This document shows positions 8,873-16,421 of a stretch of 64,000 bases of DNA, one piece after another. The DNA is taken from positions 62,001-126,000 of the forward strand of contig NZ_CP017415.1 of NCBI RefSeq assembly GCF_001753245.1. Reading direction: 5' to 3'. The notes under the pieces are model-generated. The model worked only from the letters and a program-made list of their open reading frames with translations. It made no database searches and was not told the origin of the DNA. Numbering within the stretch: the stretch's first letter is position 1; the number at the start of each line of letters is the position of its first letter. Source of the DNA: Acidihalobacter yilgarnensis (GTDB lineage Bacteria; Pseudomonadota; Gammaproteobacteria; DSM-5130; Acidihalobacteraceae). The position numbers and the translations under genes are program-made.

Positions 8873-9882
8873 GGGATGAGACTCTCAGTTATGGGTCCGA
8901 CATGCCACCCTTTGAAGAAATTACTGTAGAACGTGTTCGAATTGACACTACGTGCGAAGTGTTCGTGAGTGACATATAGGGTCATCGGGTTGGTGCTTGC
9001 ATCGACGACCATGCAGTTTGCTTGGTTATTTGTAACAATTGAGAGCCCTCTGCTGCGCCAGGCGCCGTACGCGAGGTGCTCGGATCGGGCGTTGCCGAAG
9101 AAGGTCAGAGTTGGCGTGAGCGTATCGAGAAACTCGTACGAACGCCCTGATTTCCGACCGTGATGAGGCGCAACAAGAAGATCGATGTTAGTGACGTCGG
9201 CCTTGTGATGAGCGAGGATGTGATCCCAAGTTTCGTCGTGCGAATCTCCGCCGAAGACTATTCGGTGTCCATTGGTTTGATAGAGAACCACGTAGGAGCA
9301 GCGATTATAGTCCTCGTCAATTTCGTTGGCCTTAGTTACGTGCTCCTTCGTTGGCGCAAGAATTCGGAGACCGTCTCCCCCACCTCCTCCATCGCTTTCT
9401 TGGTTGTAATACTTCCCGCGCGCACCGGAGTAGAGCGTGAGGCGATTGGGCTCGTCATCTGGGTCGTTGTCTCGCAAGCCCTTGTAGAATTTCCAGTCCG
9501 CCTCTCGGTATGGCGAACTCTGCCAGCTTGAGGCCAGCATCTCTTTAGTATTGGCAGTATCCCAGAAGTTGGTAGGACTGAACGCATTGAACAGCGATTC
9601 AATTCCGTCCATGTGGTCCATATCCGGGTGCGTCTGGATGTACCGAAATATGCTTCTTATACCTCGGTCGCGCAAATAGTTGATAGGGTTCACCGGGTAT
9701 TGCTTCTGCTGAAAGTTCCCGTTAATGCCACGCGTAGACTTTGCTGTGGCGGCCATGATTGCTTCCACGGCAGGCTCTAGCAGACGTGCATTGCACACAT
9801 CGATTACGGTCTTATTGCCGGAATTATGCTCAATGATAGAGCAGTCACCATCCTTGACATTTAGGAAGTGAATCGTTGCCAC
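8869..9882 (-). CDS. ComEC-type metallo-beta-lactamase-fold protein with intact metal motif
   Basis: A 337-residue MBL-fold protein starting at GTG 9882. It carries a complete THPDMDHMDG motif (His85, Asp87, Asp89, His90), GGDSHDETW (Asp213) and PHHGRKSGRS (His240, His241), so it should bind metal and is probably a hydrolase. Compared with its neighbour it has a longer insert (about residues 95-190) with a glycine-rich stretch near 165-169. It lies 3 nt after the membrane-protein stop and overlaps the next MBL gene by 4 nt. Together the two MBL proteins look like an active and an altered paralogue of one fold. The substrate is unknown. Base composition is more AT-rich than the core genes. Confidence 0.78.
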   Translation of the reverse strand: MATIHFLNVKDGDCSIIEHNSGNKTVIDVCNARLLEPAVEAIMAATAKSTRGINGNFQQKQYPVNPINYLRDRGIRSIFRYIQTHPDMDHMDGIESLFNAFSPTNFWDTANTKEMLASSWQSSPYREADWKFYKGLRDNDPDDEPNRLTLYSGARGKYYNQESDGGGGGDGLRILAPTKEHVTKANEIDEDYNRCSYVVLYQTNGHRIVFGGDSHDETWDHILAHHKADVTNIDLLVAPHHGRKSGRSYEFLDTLTPTLTFFGNARSEHLAYGAWRSRGLSIVTNNQANCMVVDASTNPMTLYVTHEHFARSVNSNTFYSNFFKGWHVGPITESLIP

Positions 9883-9885
9883 AGT

Positions 9886-10599
9886 TTATTCCAGTTCCTG
9901 CGCAGCCTCGAGAAGGAAACGCGCGTATCGATTTGCTGCAAGCTTTACCGTGCGCTCGGTAACCCAGACAAACCACGCCAGCAGCAGGCCTGCTGCGATT
10001 AATCCGCCCACGATAGCGACGGCGGGAACTTTATTGGTTGCGGCCCACCCGCTGTACGCGGACCAAACCGAACCGGCGACTCCAACAACGGCAAGAAGGA
10101 GACCGAGAATCTTTAGTCCAAAGAGATTCCTCCGGAAACCATACTCGGTGAGTCCTTTGAACACCAGAGGGAACTTCTTAGCGTCTCGGGTCCTTCTGAT
10201 GAGATCCTCCGTGCACGACTCGTAGTACATGTCGGCAGCGTACTTGTCCCGTTCCTGCTCCTGGCGCGTTGGGACATGGAGTCCGATCTCGCGGAGCTTA
10301 TTATGGATTCGACCTCGCGTGACCACGTTCAGCTCGTCGTTCCCATGGCGCAGAAACCGCGTCGTGGGAGGACCGCCCCACTTCAGCCAGAGATCCTTCT
10401 CAAGGCGCTTGCCGAAGTCGGCGCCAATTTGACTAAAAAAGTACGAGATAGGCACGAAGACGATCCCGGCTGCCCCGCCAAGTGGCAATTTAAGTCCATC
10501 GGGCGCGAGGGCGGCGACCAGCAAAACGGCGGGAACGAGCGTGAGATAGACCGGAAGAACCCTGGCTCTAAAACTGTACGTGTCAAACTTGATATTCAT
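9886..10599 (-). CDS. Four-TM membrane protein, first gene of the MBL operon
   Basis: A 237-residue protein with two hydrophobic pairs: about residues 15-33 and 37-58, then 159-181 and 191-212. A charged cytosolic middle of about 100 residues separates them, and the last 25 residues are a charged helix. The layout resembles small membrane effectors seen beside sensor enzymes in bacterial conflict systems, but I recognise no named family. It starts at ATG 10599 with a weak ribosome site. It leads the operon, with the two MBL genes following at +3 and -4 nt, so equimolar or complex-forming products are likely. Confidence 0.6.
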   Translation of the reverse strand: MNIKFDTYSFRARVLPVYLTLVPAVLLVAALAPDGLKLPLGGAAGIVFVPISYFFSQIGADFGKRLEKDLWLKWGGPPTTRFLRHGNDELNVVTRGRIHNKLREIGLHVPTRQEQERDKYAADMYYESCTEDLIRRTRDAKKFPLVFKGLTEYGFRRNLFGLKILGLLLAVVGVAGSVWSAYSGWAATNKVPAVAIVGGLIAAGLLLAWFVWVTERTVKLAANRYARFLLEAAQELE

Positions 10600-10628
10600 T
10601 CAGTCAACCTACAGATTGAATCGCCACC

Positions 10629-10673
10629 GTTTCTATAGAAACTTTCGAAACGTCCTTGGTTTCCTTCAGAAAC
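10629..10673 (-). promoter_or_regulatory. Paired palindromes upstream of the four-TM/MBL operon
   Basis: A perfect 14-bp palindrome GTTTCTATAGAAAC (10629-10642) lies 30 bp before the ATG, and a second site GTTTC-N5-GAAAC (10659-10673) is centred about 30 bp further upstream, close to three helical turns away. An 8-bp TTTCGAAA (10643-10650) lies between. The first palindrome contains TATAGA, a possible -10 element. This arrangement fits a dimeric repressor binding twice on one face, but no regulator gene is in the operon. Confidence 0.55.
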
Positions 10674-10861
10674 GGCAGCTCCACATCAGAAGCAGACGGT
10701 CCAATGACGTCGTCTGACGAAGTTTTAGTGCCCGCTCCTGGCCGATCTGAGACAACGATCGAGCAGCTAACCTTACTGCGAAGCGGGCATTCCAGGATAG
10801 GCTGACACCTGACACTACCGCCATATTCTAGACGGAGACGGCCACGTGCATGTCGTGGAGA

Positions 10862-12202
10862 TCACCACTCTCCTGCTTCCAGTCGCTCAACCAGCACGTT
10901 GATGTCCGCCCCGTAGTTACGTTCCCGATCGTCCTCAACATCCATGCTTTTGCCGAAATAGTAAGCGCGATGCATCATGGCATCCTCCATGCTAGGTGCA
11001 TGCCGGGGCCTGCGTTTGAAAGTCTGCCGCTTGACCTTGTGGATACCCTCGGAGAATAGAATCTTCGCCCGCAGGGCCTCGAAGCTGTAGCCACGGCCCA
11101 GGCGGTTCATCACGCGGATCAGACTGTTCAGGCTCTCCGTGTAGGCGTTGGTGATCGCGTGATCGAAGTAGGCAAAGATGTGTGGGTGCCAGTTGTCGAC
11201 GGCTCTGATCAAGGGATAAAACGCTTCACGCGCCTCTGGTGTCAGCGTCTCTTTCCAAATGGCATAGGCTTGCTCGGCTTCACCTCTGCTGCCCAGTTCC
11301 CAGATGCCGTAGAACGCTTCTTTGGCTTCATAAGCGCTCCCGAGGCGCGGATAGTTGGCCGTCCAGCCCGAGAGCTTGAGGTATTCCTCATCGCTCAGGT
11401 CATGGCGGCGTTTGAGCAGCACGAAACGATCATGCATCAAACCCCGGCGTTGCTTCGGTTCAAGTTCTGCGCGCAGGGTCTTACGCACGGTCTCCAGCGC
11501 CTCGTTGGCCATGCGCACGACGTGAAACTTGTCGATGACGATGGTGGCCTGCGGCATCAGTGCTTCCACCGCATCCCGGTAGGGTGTCCACATGTCCATG
11601 GCCACGTACCGGATCGCTTCGCGCCCCTTTAGCGATTGGAAGTAGCCCATTACGGTTTTCTTGGTGCGATCGCGCAGTACTTCGACGGCGGTATTGTGCT
11701 CGATGTTGGAGATGATGCAGCGTGGCTTCTTGATGATGTGGATCTCATCGATGCCCATCCACGTCGGCACCTCGAAGCGAACCTTGCGCTCCAGATCATT
11801 GACATGATCGCGGAAGATATTGCGCACCGTCTTCTCGTCGATACCAATATCCTCGGCGAGGCTGGCGAAGGTGCGGCGCAAGCTCTGTTGGCCAATCCAG
11901 CGCACCAACCGCCGAGTCATCTCCCGCTTGCCGTCAACGGCGGGCAGCGGTTGCATGAAGGTTTTGCCGCATGAGGTACAGCGCCAGCGTCGGGTATCCA
12001 CATAGATGCCCACCCGCTTGCCGTGCATGGGTAGATCACGGATCACCTGTTCATTACGACCATGGCCTCGCAGGGCCTCCGAATGGCAGTTTGGGCATGC
12101 CTTGGGTGATTGCGTGGGCTCGGCGGCGATGTGGTAGTCGTGAGTGGTTTCCTCAACGTCCAGCACATGGTATTCGGCGAGATTCAGTAGGTTTGCGGGC
12201 AT
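10862..12202 (-). CDS. tnpA: ISL3-family transposase
   Basis: The 446-residue protein has the ISL3 arrangement: an N-terminal zinc finger (C36-x2-C39 and C75-x2-C78), a helix-turn-helix region (about 105-135), and a DDE catalytic core with Asp152 (MGIDEIHI), Asp224 (VIDKFHVVRM) and Glu356 (YTESLNSLIR). The frame is intact and full length for the family. The start is ATG 12202. It is the only transposase in the interval bounded by the 21-bp inverted repeats. No closer pair of repeats was found just around this gene, which argues that the outer repeats are its ends. Confidence 0.92.
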   Translation of the reverse strand: MPANLLNLAEYHVLDVEETTHDYHIAAEPTQSPKACPNCHSEALRGHGRNEQVIRDLPMHGKRVGIYVDTRRWRCTSCGKTFMQPLPAVDGKREMTRRLVRWIGQQSLRRTFASLAEDIGIDEKTVRNIFRDHVNDLERKVRFEVPTWMGIDEIHIIKKPRCIISNIEHNTAVEVLRDRTKKTVMGYFQSLKGREAIRYVAMDMWTPYRDAVEALMPQATIVIDKFHVVRMANEALETVRKTLRAELEPKQRRGLMHDRFVLLKRRHDLSDEEYLKLSGWTANYPRLGSAYEAKEAFYGIWELGSRGEAEQAYAIWKETLTPEAREAFYPLIRAVDNWHPHIFAYFDHAITNAYTESLNSLIRVMNRLGRGYSFEALRAKILFSEGIHKVKRQTFKRRPRHAPSMEDAMMHRAYYFGKSMDVEDDRERNYGADINVLVERLEAGEW

Positions 12203-12302
12203 GATGCAGCAATCTATCCCTGATTTTCCGGTGCCCGGCCTGCACAGGCTCGCGTCAGATGTTCCAATCGATCAGCCTTGGTCTGTCTGACGTCCTACGC
12301 AG

Positions 12303-12692
12303 TCAGGGTTTCGGGTGATCTGCATGACTGTTCCGTTGAAGGCTTTCTGCGGCCGCTTTGACGTGGCGATAGAGATCTGGCAAATCCGCATGGATTGTCT
12401 GCCAGACGATCTCCAGATCCACCTTGAAGTAGCCATGAGCCACGGCATTGCGCATCTGGTAGGCAAACGCCAGTGGGAGTTCCGGATGCTCGGCGGAAAA
12501 CGCCGGGTAACGGCTCTCGATATTATGGCTGGCCTCGCCGATGATCTCGAAGTTGCGAATCACCGCATCCTGGGTCAGTTCATTAGCCAGAAAGACTACT
12601 TCGTTCATGTCCTCGACATAGCGTTCGATGCGCTCGATGGCTTCGAGGATATGGCCCAGATAATCGACCAGGCGCTGCTGGTCATGACTCAT
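12303..12692 (-). CDS. hepT: HepT-like HEPN ribonuclease toxin
   Basis: A 129-residue all-helical DUF86/HepT-type protein. It carries the RNase signature Rx4HxY as Arg81, His86 and Tyr88 (RNAVAHGY). In characterised MntA/HepT pairs the antitoxin adds AMP groups to this tyrosine and silences the toxin. The start overlaps the mntA stop by 4 nt (ATGA), with the antitoxin first, as expected. All key residues are present, so the toxin looks intact. It lies between the transposase and the right terminal repeat and is probably passenger DNA that stabilises the element. Confidence 0.88.
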   Translation of the reverse strand: MSHDQQRLVDYLGHILEAIERIERYVEDMNEVVFLANELTQDAVIRNFEIIGEASHNIESRYPAFSAEHPELPLAFAYQMRNAVAHGYFKVDLEIVWQTIHADLPDLYRHVKAAAESLQRNSHADHPKP

Positions 12693-12979
12693 ATCGGACG
12701 GGCTTCCGAGAGCACCGCGGCGCGAAACTTCTCCGGCAAGGCCTTGGGGGTCAGTACATCCACCGGCACGCCCAGGAGCTGAAGCAACTCATAACGAATC
12801 GCCCCGATGTCGAACAGGGTCGTTTCAGGCGTCGGATCGACCAGGATGTCGAGGTCGCTGCCCTCCGCATCCTCGCCACGGATCACGGAACCGAAGATGC
12901 GGGCATTATGGGCGCGATGGGCTTCTACCACGCGCACAATGTCTTTTCGATGGGTAGCCAGTGCCACGGAAGGCTTCAT
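12689..12979 (-). CDS. mntA: MntA-like nucleotidyltransferase antitoxin
   Basis: A minimal nucleotidyltransferase of 96 residues with the motif GSx10DxD (Gly30, Ser31, Asp42, Asp44 in FGSVIRGEDAEGSDLDIL). It is expected to AMPylate and neutralise HepT. The frame opens 10 codons earlier (13009), but ATG 12979 has AGGA about 8 nt upstream and gives the usual length. It overlaps hepT by 4 nt. Confidence 0.88.
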   Translation of the reverse strand: MKPSVALATHRKDIVRVVEAHRAHNARIFGSVIRGEDAEGSDLDILVDPTPETTLFDIGAIRYELLQLLGVPVDVLTPKALPEKFRAAVLSEARPI

Positions 12980-13091
12980 GAGGTTTTCCTGATTAGGCTC
13001 CGGACCCATCGTAGTGAACTGAACAGATCAACGCAACAGCCTAATCCGGTTTTACTATCGGCAGACAATTACCTCCAACATCCGGTCAAAA

Positions 13092-13112
13092 CACACCCAA
13101 ATCCGGATACCC
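13092..13112 (-). repeat. Right terminal inverted repeat
   Basis: The reverse complement begins GGGTATCCGGATTTGGG and is identical over 21 bases to 7810-7830. It lies about 110 bp beyond the mntA start. The DNA outside it (13113-13230) is AT-rich and gene-free. Confidence 0.75.
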
Positions 13113-13230
13113 CGAAAAAATAATTATTCATATGATTGCGCCGGGCGGATTGTAGGGCGGCTCTTCAAGAAATTAATTCTTTGTGGAATACAGTGCGCTG
13201 TTGTTCGCGTGACAGATGGTATGCGTGGGT

Positions 13231-13812
13231 TCATCCGTAGTAATCCGGTTCGTTTCCGGGTTTCCACTTGATGTTGCAGCCGAGGCTGGGCACTTGCTCT
13301 TCGGAGGCGGGTTCGCCGGCAAGTAGGGCGTCGCAGGCGGCGCGCAGGTCGTGGCCGGTGGTGGGGACGTCGTTGCCTGGGCGGGCGTCGTCGAACTGGC
13401 CGCGGTAGTAGAGCTTGCGTTCGCCGTCGAACAAGAAGAAATCCGGGGTGCAGGCGGCCTGATAGGCCTTGGCCACGGACTGGCGCTCGTCGAAAAGATA
13501 GGGGAAGTCGTAGCCGTGCTGTTCGACTTCATCGATCATTTTGTCTGGTGAGTCGTCGGGGTAGCGGGTAGCGTCGTTGGCGTTGATGCCGACTACAGCG
13601 ATGCCGCGCGCGACGTATTCGCGGGCGAAGACGGCGAAGGCTTCGCGGATGCGGTGGACGTAGGGGCAGTGATTGCTCAGGAAGACGACAAGCAGGCCAC
13701 GGGCGTCGGCGAAGTCGTCAATGGTAATGTCGCGGCCGGTCTTGGGCTCCGGGAGGTTGAAGCGCGGGGCGGGCGTGCCGAGTTCGAGCATGGTGGAGGG
13801 GGTGCGTGCCAT
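13231..13812 (-). CDS. Thioredoxin-fold (AhpC/TSA-like) redox protein
   Basis: A 193-residue cytosolic thioredoxin-fold protein starting MARTPSTMLEL. It has the peroxiredoxin-like opening LGTPAPRFNLPEPKTGRD and the motif LSNHCPYVHRIREAF, where the active-site cysteine is followed by PYV rather than a second cysteine. Later VVGINANDATRYPDDS and YQAACTPDFFLFD are typical of the thioredoxin-family proteins related to TlpA and AhpC. The frame extends far upstream through nhaA on the same strand, but this is a shadow; the ATG at 13812 begins the homologous part. It is 29 bp downstream of nhaA. The reducing partner is unknown. Confidence 0.82.
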   Translation of the reverse strand: MARTPSTMLELGTPAPRFNLPEPKTGRDITIDDFADARGLLVVFLSNHCPYVHRIREAFAVFAREYVARGIAVVGINANDATRYPDDSPDKMIDEVEQHGYDFPYLFDERQSVAKAYQAACTPDFFLFDGERKLYYRGQFDDARPGNDVPTTGHDLRAACDALLAGEPASEEQVPSLGCNIKWKPGNEPDYYG

Positions 13813-13841
13813 GGGTGGGTCCTCAGGGAGACGGTTCGAAT

Positions 13842-15218
13842 TCAGGAGATGGTGCGATCTGGGGGCACGGGTACGGCGAAGCGCAGCCAGAGATAGCCAC
13901 CGATACCTGCGGCAAGCGAGGCGAGGAGAATGCCCGACTTGGCGAAGGTCAAGGCCTGTGCGTGCCCGGAGAAGGCGAGTTCGGTGATGAAAATGGACAT
14001 GGTGAAGCCGATTCCGGCGAGCAGGCCGACGCCAACGATGTGGCGAAAATCCGTGCCGGCTGGTAGGCGTCCGATGCCGAGGCGCACGGCAACCCAGGTG
14101 AACAGTACGACGCCGGCCAGTTTGCCGAGTACGAGGCCTGCGGCCACACCGAGCAGGATGGATGAACCCAGAGCTTGGTGCAGCTCGCTGAGGCCAAGTG
14201 GAATGCCTGCGTTGGCGAGCGCGAACAGCGGCATCACGAGTAATCCGACGGGATGGTGCAGGTTGTGTTCCATGCGTTGCAGCGGTGTGGCGGCGCTTTG
14301 CGCGCGCTGTTCGACGGCCTGCAAAATGGAAAATTGGCGCTGGTTGCCGAGAATGTTGCCGTCGCCGCGGTCGTGCGAACGGAAGTGCTTCATCAATTCG
14401 TCGATGCCGCGCGAGAAGCTTTGCGGGTCGTATTTGGGGCGTGAAGGGATGGTGAGCGCGAGCAGTACGCCGGCAATGGTGGCGTGGATGCCGGATTGCA
14501 GCATGGCCAACCACATCAGTGCACCGACCACGAAATATGGCAACGGGTGACGGATGCCGCCGAGGTTGAAACCGATCAGCAGGAGCAGCAGTCCAGCGGC
14601 GACGGCCAATGGCAGCAGGGCTAGGTGTTCGGTATAGAAGACGGCGATGACGATCACTGCGCCGAGGTCGTCGACGATGGCGAGTGCAACCAGGAAGGTA
14701 ATCAGGCCAGAAGGTATGCGACGGCCCAGGATGACCAGGGCGCTGACCGCGAAGGCGATGTCGGTGGCCATGGGGATGCCCCAGCCGCGCGCGCCGAGCG
14801 GATCGTGCACGGTGAGTGCATAGATGGCCGCCGGCACCAGCATGCCGCCGAGCGCGGCGATCGCCGGAATCGCGGCCTGGCGCAGGTCTGATAGCTCGCC
14901 GACCAGCAGCTCGCGTTTGATTTCGAGCCCGACGAGGAAGAAGAAAAAGGTCATCAGGCCGTCGTTGATCCAGTGATGCAGGCTCAGCGACAGCTTCCAG
15001 TCACCCAGTTGAAAGGCAATTTTGGCGTGCAGCAGGTGTTGATAGGCGGGTCCGAGAGGGGAGTTGGCAACCAGCAGGGCCAGTAGCGCAGCACTCAGCA
15101 GCAGGATGCCACCGGTAGTCTGGTGGTGGATGAACTCCTCAAAGGGGGTGAGGACGCGGTCCAGCACGCGCTCCCAAGGCATCAATATGCGGCCTTCTTC
15201 GTGACTGCCTTGGCTCAT
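13842..15218 (-). CDS. nhaA: Na+/H+ antiporter NhaA
   Basis: A 458-residue inner-membrane antiporter that exchanges internal Na+ or Li+ for external protons. The transport site is conserved: Asp153 (MATDIAFAVSALVILG) and the adjacent pair Asp183-Asp184 (VALAIVDDLGAV). About 11-12 hydrophobic segments are visible. A polar loop of about 50 residues (near 265-315, containing HFRSHDRGDGN) interrupts the middle. The N-terminus fits the long NhaA group (LTPFEEFIHHQTTGGILLL). A GGTGA ribosome site precedes the ATG. It is divergent from the receiver gene. A second antiporter of a different family is at 50016. Confidence 0.95.
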   Translation of the reverse strand: MSQGSHEEGRILMPWERVLDRVLTPFEEFIHHQTTGGILLLSAALLALLVANSPLGPAYQHLLHAKIAFQLGDWKLSLSLHHWINDGLMTFFFFLVGLEIKRELLVGELSDLRQAAIPAIAALGGMLVPAAIYALTVHDPLGARGWGIPMATDIAFAVSALVILGRRIPSGLITFLVALAIVDDLGAVIVIAVFYTEHLALLPLAVAAGLLLLLIGFNLGGIRHPLPYFVVGALMWLAMLQSGIHATIAGVLLALTIPSRPKYDPQSFSRGIDELMKHFRSHDRGDGNILGNQRQFSILQAVEQRAQSAATPLQRMEHNLHHPVGLLVMPLFALANAGIPLGLSELHQALGSSILLGVAAGLVLGKLAGVVLFTWVAVRLGIGRLPAGTDFRHIVGVGLLAGIGFTMSIFITELAFSGHAQALTFAKSGILLASLAAGIGGYLWLRFAVPVPPDRTIS

Positions 15219-15355
15219 TGGTTCACCTGTCCGGCGTGTGCGATCGGATAATATAGACTATCAGCTTGCTTCCGCCACGTCGGTTTGACAGCGTTAGCGG
15301 GGGCGGGTACAAAGCCCGCTGCTTTCAAGCGCGCCGGGCTGGCGCAGAGGTAAGC

Positions 15356-15796
15356 ATGTCCCCAACGTCCATCCGACGCTGGCACGGGCGGGCGGTGGGC
15401 GAGTCGCCTGCCTTTCGGCACGTTCTGGTCGTCGACGACAATGATTTTTACGCTGAGCGATTGACGGCGGACCTCGTCGCGCGCGGCGCGACCTGTGAGC
15501 GAGCGCATACCGCCGCCGAGGGCATGGCCATGCTCGATGCCGGTGGCGAGCGCTTCGATGCGGTAGTCACCGATATTTCCATGGAAACCGAGTTGGCTGG
15601 GCTCAAGGTGTTGCGCCACGCACGCCGCATCGGTTTTCGAGGGCAGGTCGCCAGCGCGACCACCGCGCTGGATGCCCGCTGGGCATTCACCCTCAACCGC
15701 TTCTTTCTGGGCGTGGTTTACCGCGCCGACTATCTGATACCTAAACGCCCCATCGTGCGCGACGGCGAGGTGTTGTGGATTCGCGTGGGCGGATAA
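15356..15796 (+). CDS. Stand-alone response-regulator receiver domain
   Basis: A 146-residue protein made of one receiver domain and no output domain: the acidic pair Asp27-Asp28 (VLVVDDNDFY), phospho-acceptor Asp73 (VVTDISME), and a late Lys in LIPKRP that may be the conserved lysine. ATG 15356 has GAGG about 5 nt upstream; earlier in-frame codons lack homology. Its stop lies within the start of mug (22-nt overlap), so the two are cotranslated or coupled. No kinase is next to it. It may act in a phosphorelay or by protein binding. Confidence 0.75.
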   Translation: MSPTSIRRWHGRAVGESPAFRHVLVVDDNDFYAERLTADLVARGATCERAHTAAEGMAMLDAGGERFDAVVTDISMETELAGLKVLRHARRIGFRGQVASATTALDARWAFTLNRFFLGVVYRADYLIPKRPIVRDGEVLWIRVGG

Positions 15797-16338
15797 ACCC
15801 TCTGTCGACTCTGCCCGATCTGCTCGGTCCTGGCCTGCGGCTGATTTCGGTTGGACTCAATCCCTCCCCCGCATCGGTGGCGTCGCAAGTTTATTTCGCC
15901 CACCCGCGTAACCGCTTCTGGCCGATGCTCAACGCCTCCGGGCTGACCAATGAGGCACTTGCACCGAGCGTCGAATCGATGCGGCGGCTCTTCGAGGTGC
16001 ATCGCATCGGCTTCACCGACCTAGTCAAACGTCCCACACCCGGTGTTGCGCAGCTCAGGGCGGCTGATTATCGGGAGGGCGCTGCCGCGCTGCGCATGCG
16101 TCTTCAGGGACTTGCGCCGCGCGCGATCTGGTTTCAGGGGCGGACGCCCTGGACGCAGTACCTACGCCATGCCGAGGGCGCGGCCCCGGCCGCGGGTTGG
16201 GGTCTGCAGCCACAGACGCTTGATGGGGTGCCGGTCTGGGTGACGCCCAACCCGAGCCCCGCAAACGCCGCCTTCTCGCTGGACGATCTCATTGCTCGGC
16301 TGCGCATGCTCGCGGGCTGGCTCGAGCGTATCGCTTAA
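15775..16338 (+). CDS. mug: G/U mismatch-specific DNA glycosylase (Mug/TDG family)
   Basis: A 187-residue uracil-DNA-glycosylase superfamily member. It has the Mug motif GLNPSPASVASQVYFAHPRNRFWPML, with the Asn of GLNPS acting as the water-activating residue, FTDLVKRPTPG, and the second loop TPNPSPANAAFS. It removes uracil or thymine mispaired with guanine. A GTG at 15775 is used because upstream codons lie in the receiver gene's own frame region and the family sequence starts soon after it. Overlap with the receiver gene is 22 nt. Confidence 0.88.
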   Translation: MDSRGRINPLSTLPDLLGPGLRLISVGLNPSPASVASQVYFAHPRNRFWPMLNASGLTNEALAPSVESMRRLFEVHRIGFTDLVKRPTPGVAQLRAADYREGAAALRMRLQGLAPRAIWFQGRTPWTQYLRHAEGAAPAAGWGLQPQTLDGVPVWVTPNPSPANAAFSLDDLIARLRMLAGWLERIA

Positions 16339-16365
16339 GAGCCCGCTCGGTAATGTGAATATTGT

Positions 16366-16414
16366 GTTCGTTTGTGTTGTTCAGTGTTTACAAAACGAAC
16401 GAAACATTTAGAAT
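16366..16414 (+). promoter_or_regulatory. Promoter and operator of the GbsR/MarR regulator
   Basis: TTTACA (16387-16392), a 16-bp spacer and TAGAAT (16409-16414) lie directly before the gene. An inverted repeat GTTCGTTT (16366-16373) / AAACGAAC (16393-16400) overlaps the -35 and spacer, as expected for autoregulation. Transcription should begin within about 2 nt of the ATG at 16422 and there is no Shine-Dalgarno sequence, so the message may be leaderless. Confidence 0.6.
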
Positions 16415-16421
16415 CCCCCGT

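Larger units (their letters stand above)
7810..13112. mobile_element. Putative ISL3-family unit transposon with MBL/membrane and MNT-HEPN cargo
   Basis: A perfect 21-bp inverted repeat marks the two ends (7810-7830 and 13092-13112), both reading inward from GGGTATCCGG. Inside lie one ISL3-family transposase (10862-12202), a three-gene operon to its left (8093-10599) and a MntA/HepT pair to its right (12303-12979). As I recall, ISPpu12-like ISL3 elements have ends beginning GGGTATACGGATTT and carry passenger genes, so the match supports transposon ends. The 5.3-kb size is large for an ISL3 insertion sequence but fits one with cargo. No 8-bp target duplication is visible (ATTCTAAA left, CGAAAAAA right), so the insertion may be old, rearranged or made by recombination. 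The 262 bp from 7831 to 8092 hold no gene. Confidence 0.6.

Noticed and set aside
7802-13120. An 8-bp target-site duplication around the putative transposon
   Set aside because: The flanks ATTCTAAA and CGAAAAAA do not match.
13813-14514. Long upstream extension of the thioredoxin-like frame
   Set aside because: The added residues are low-complexity Arg/Pro/His-rich shadow of nhaA; family homology starts at ATG 13812.
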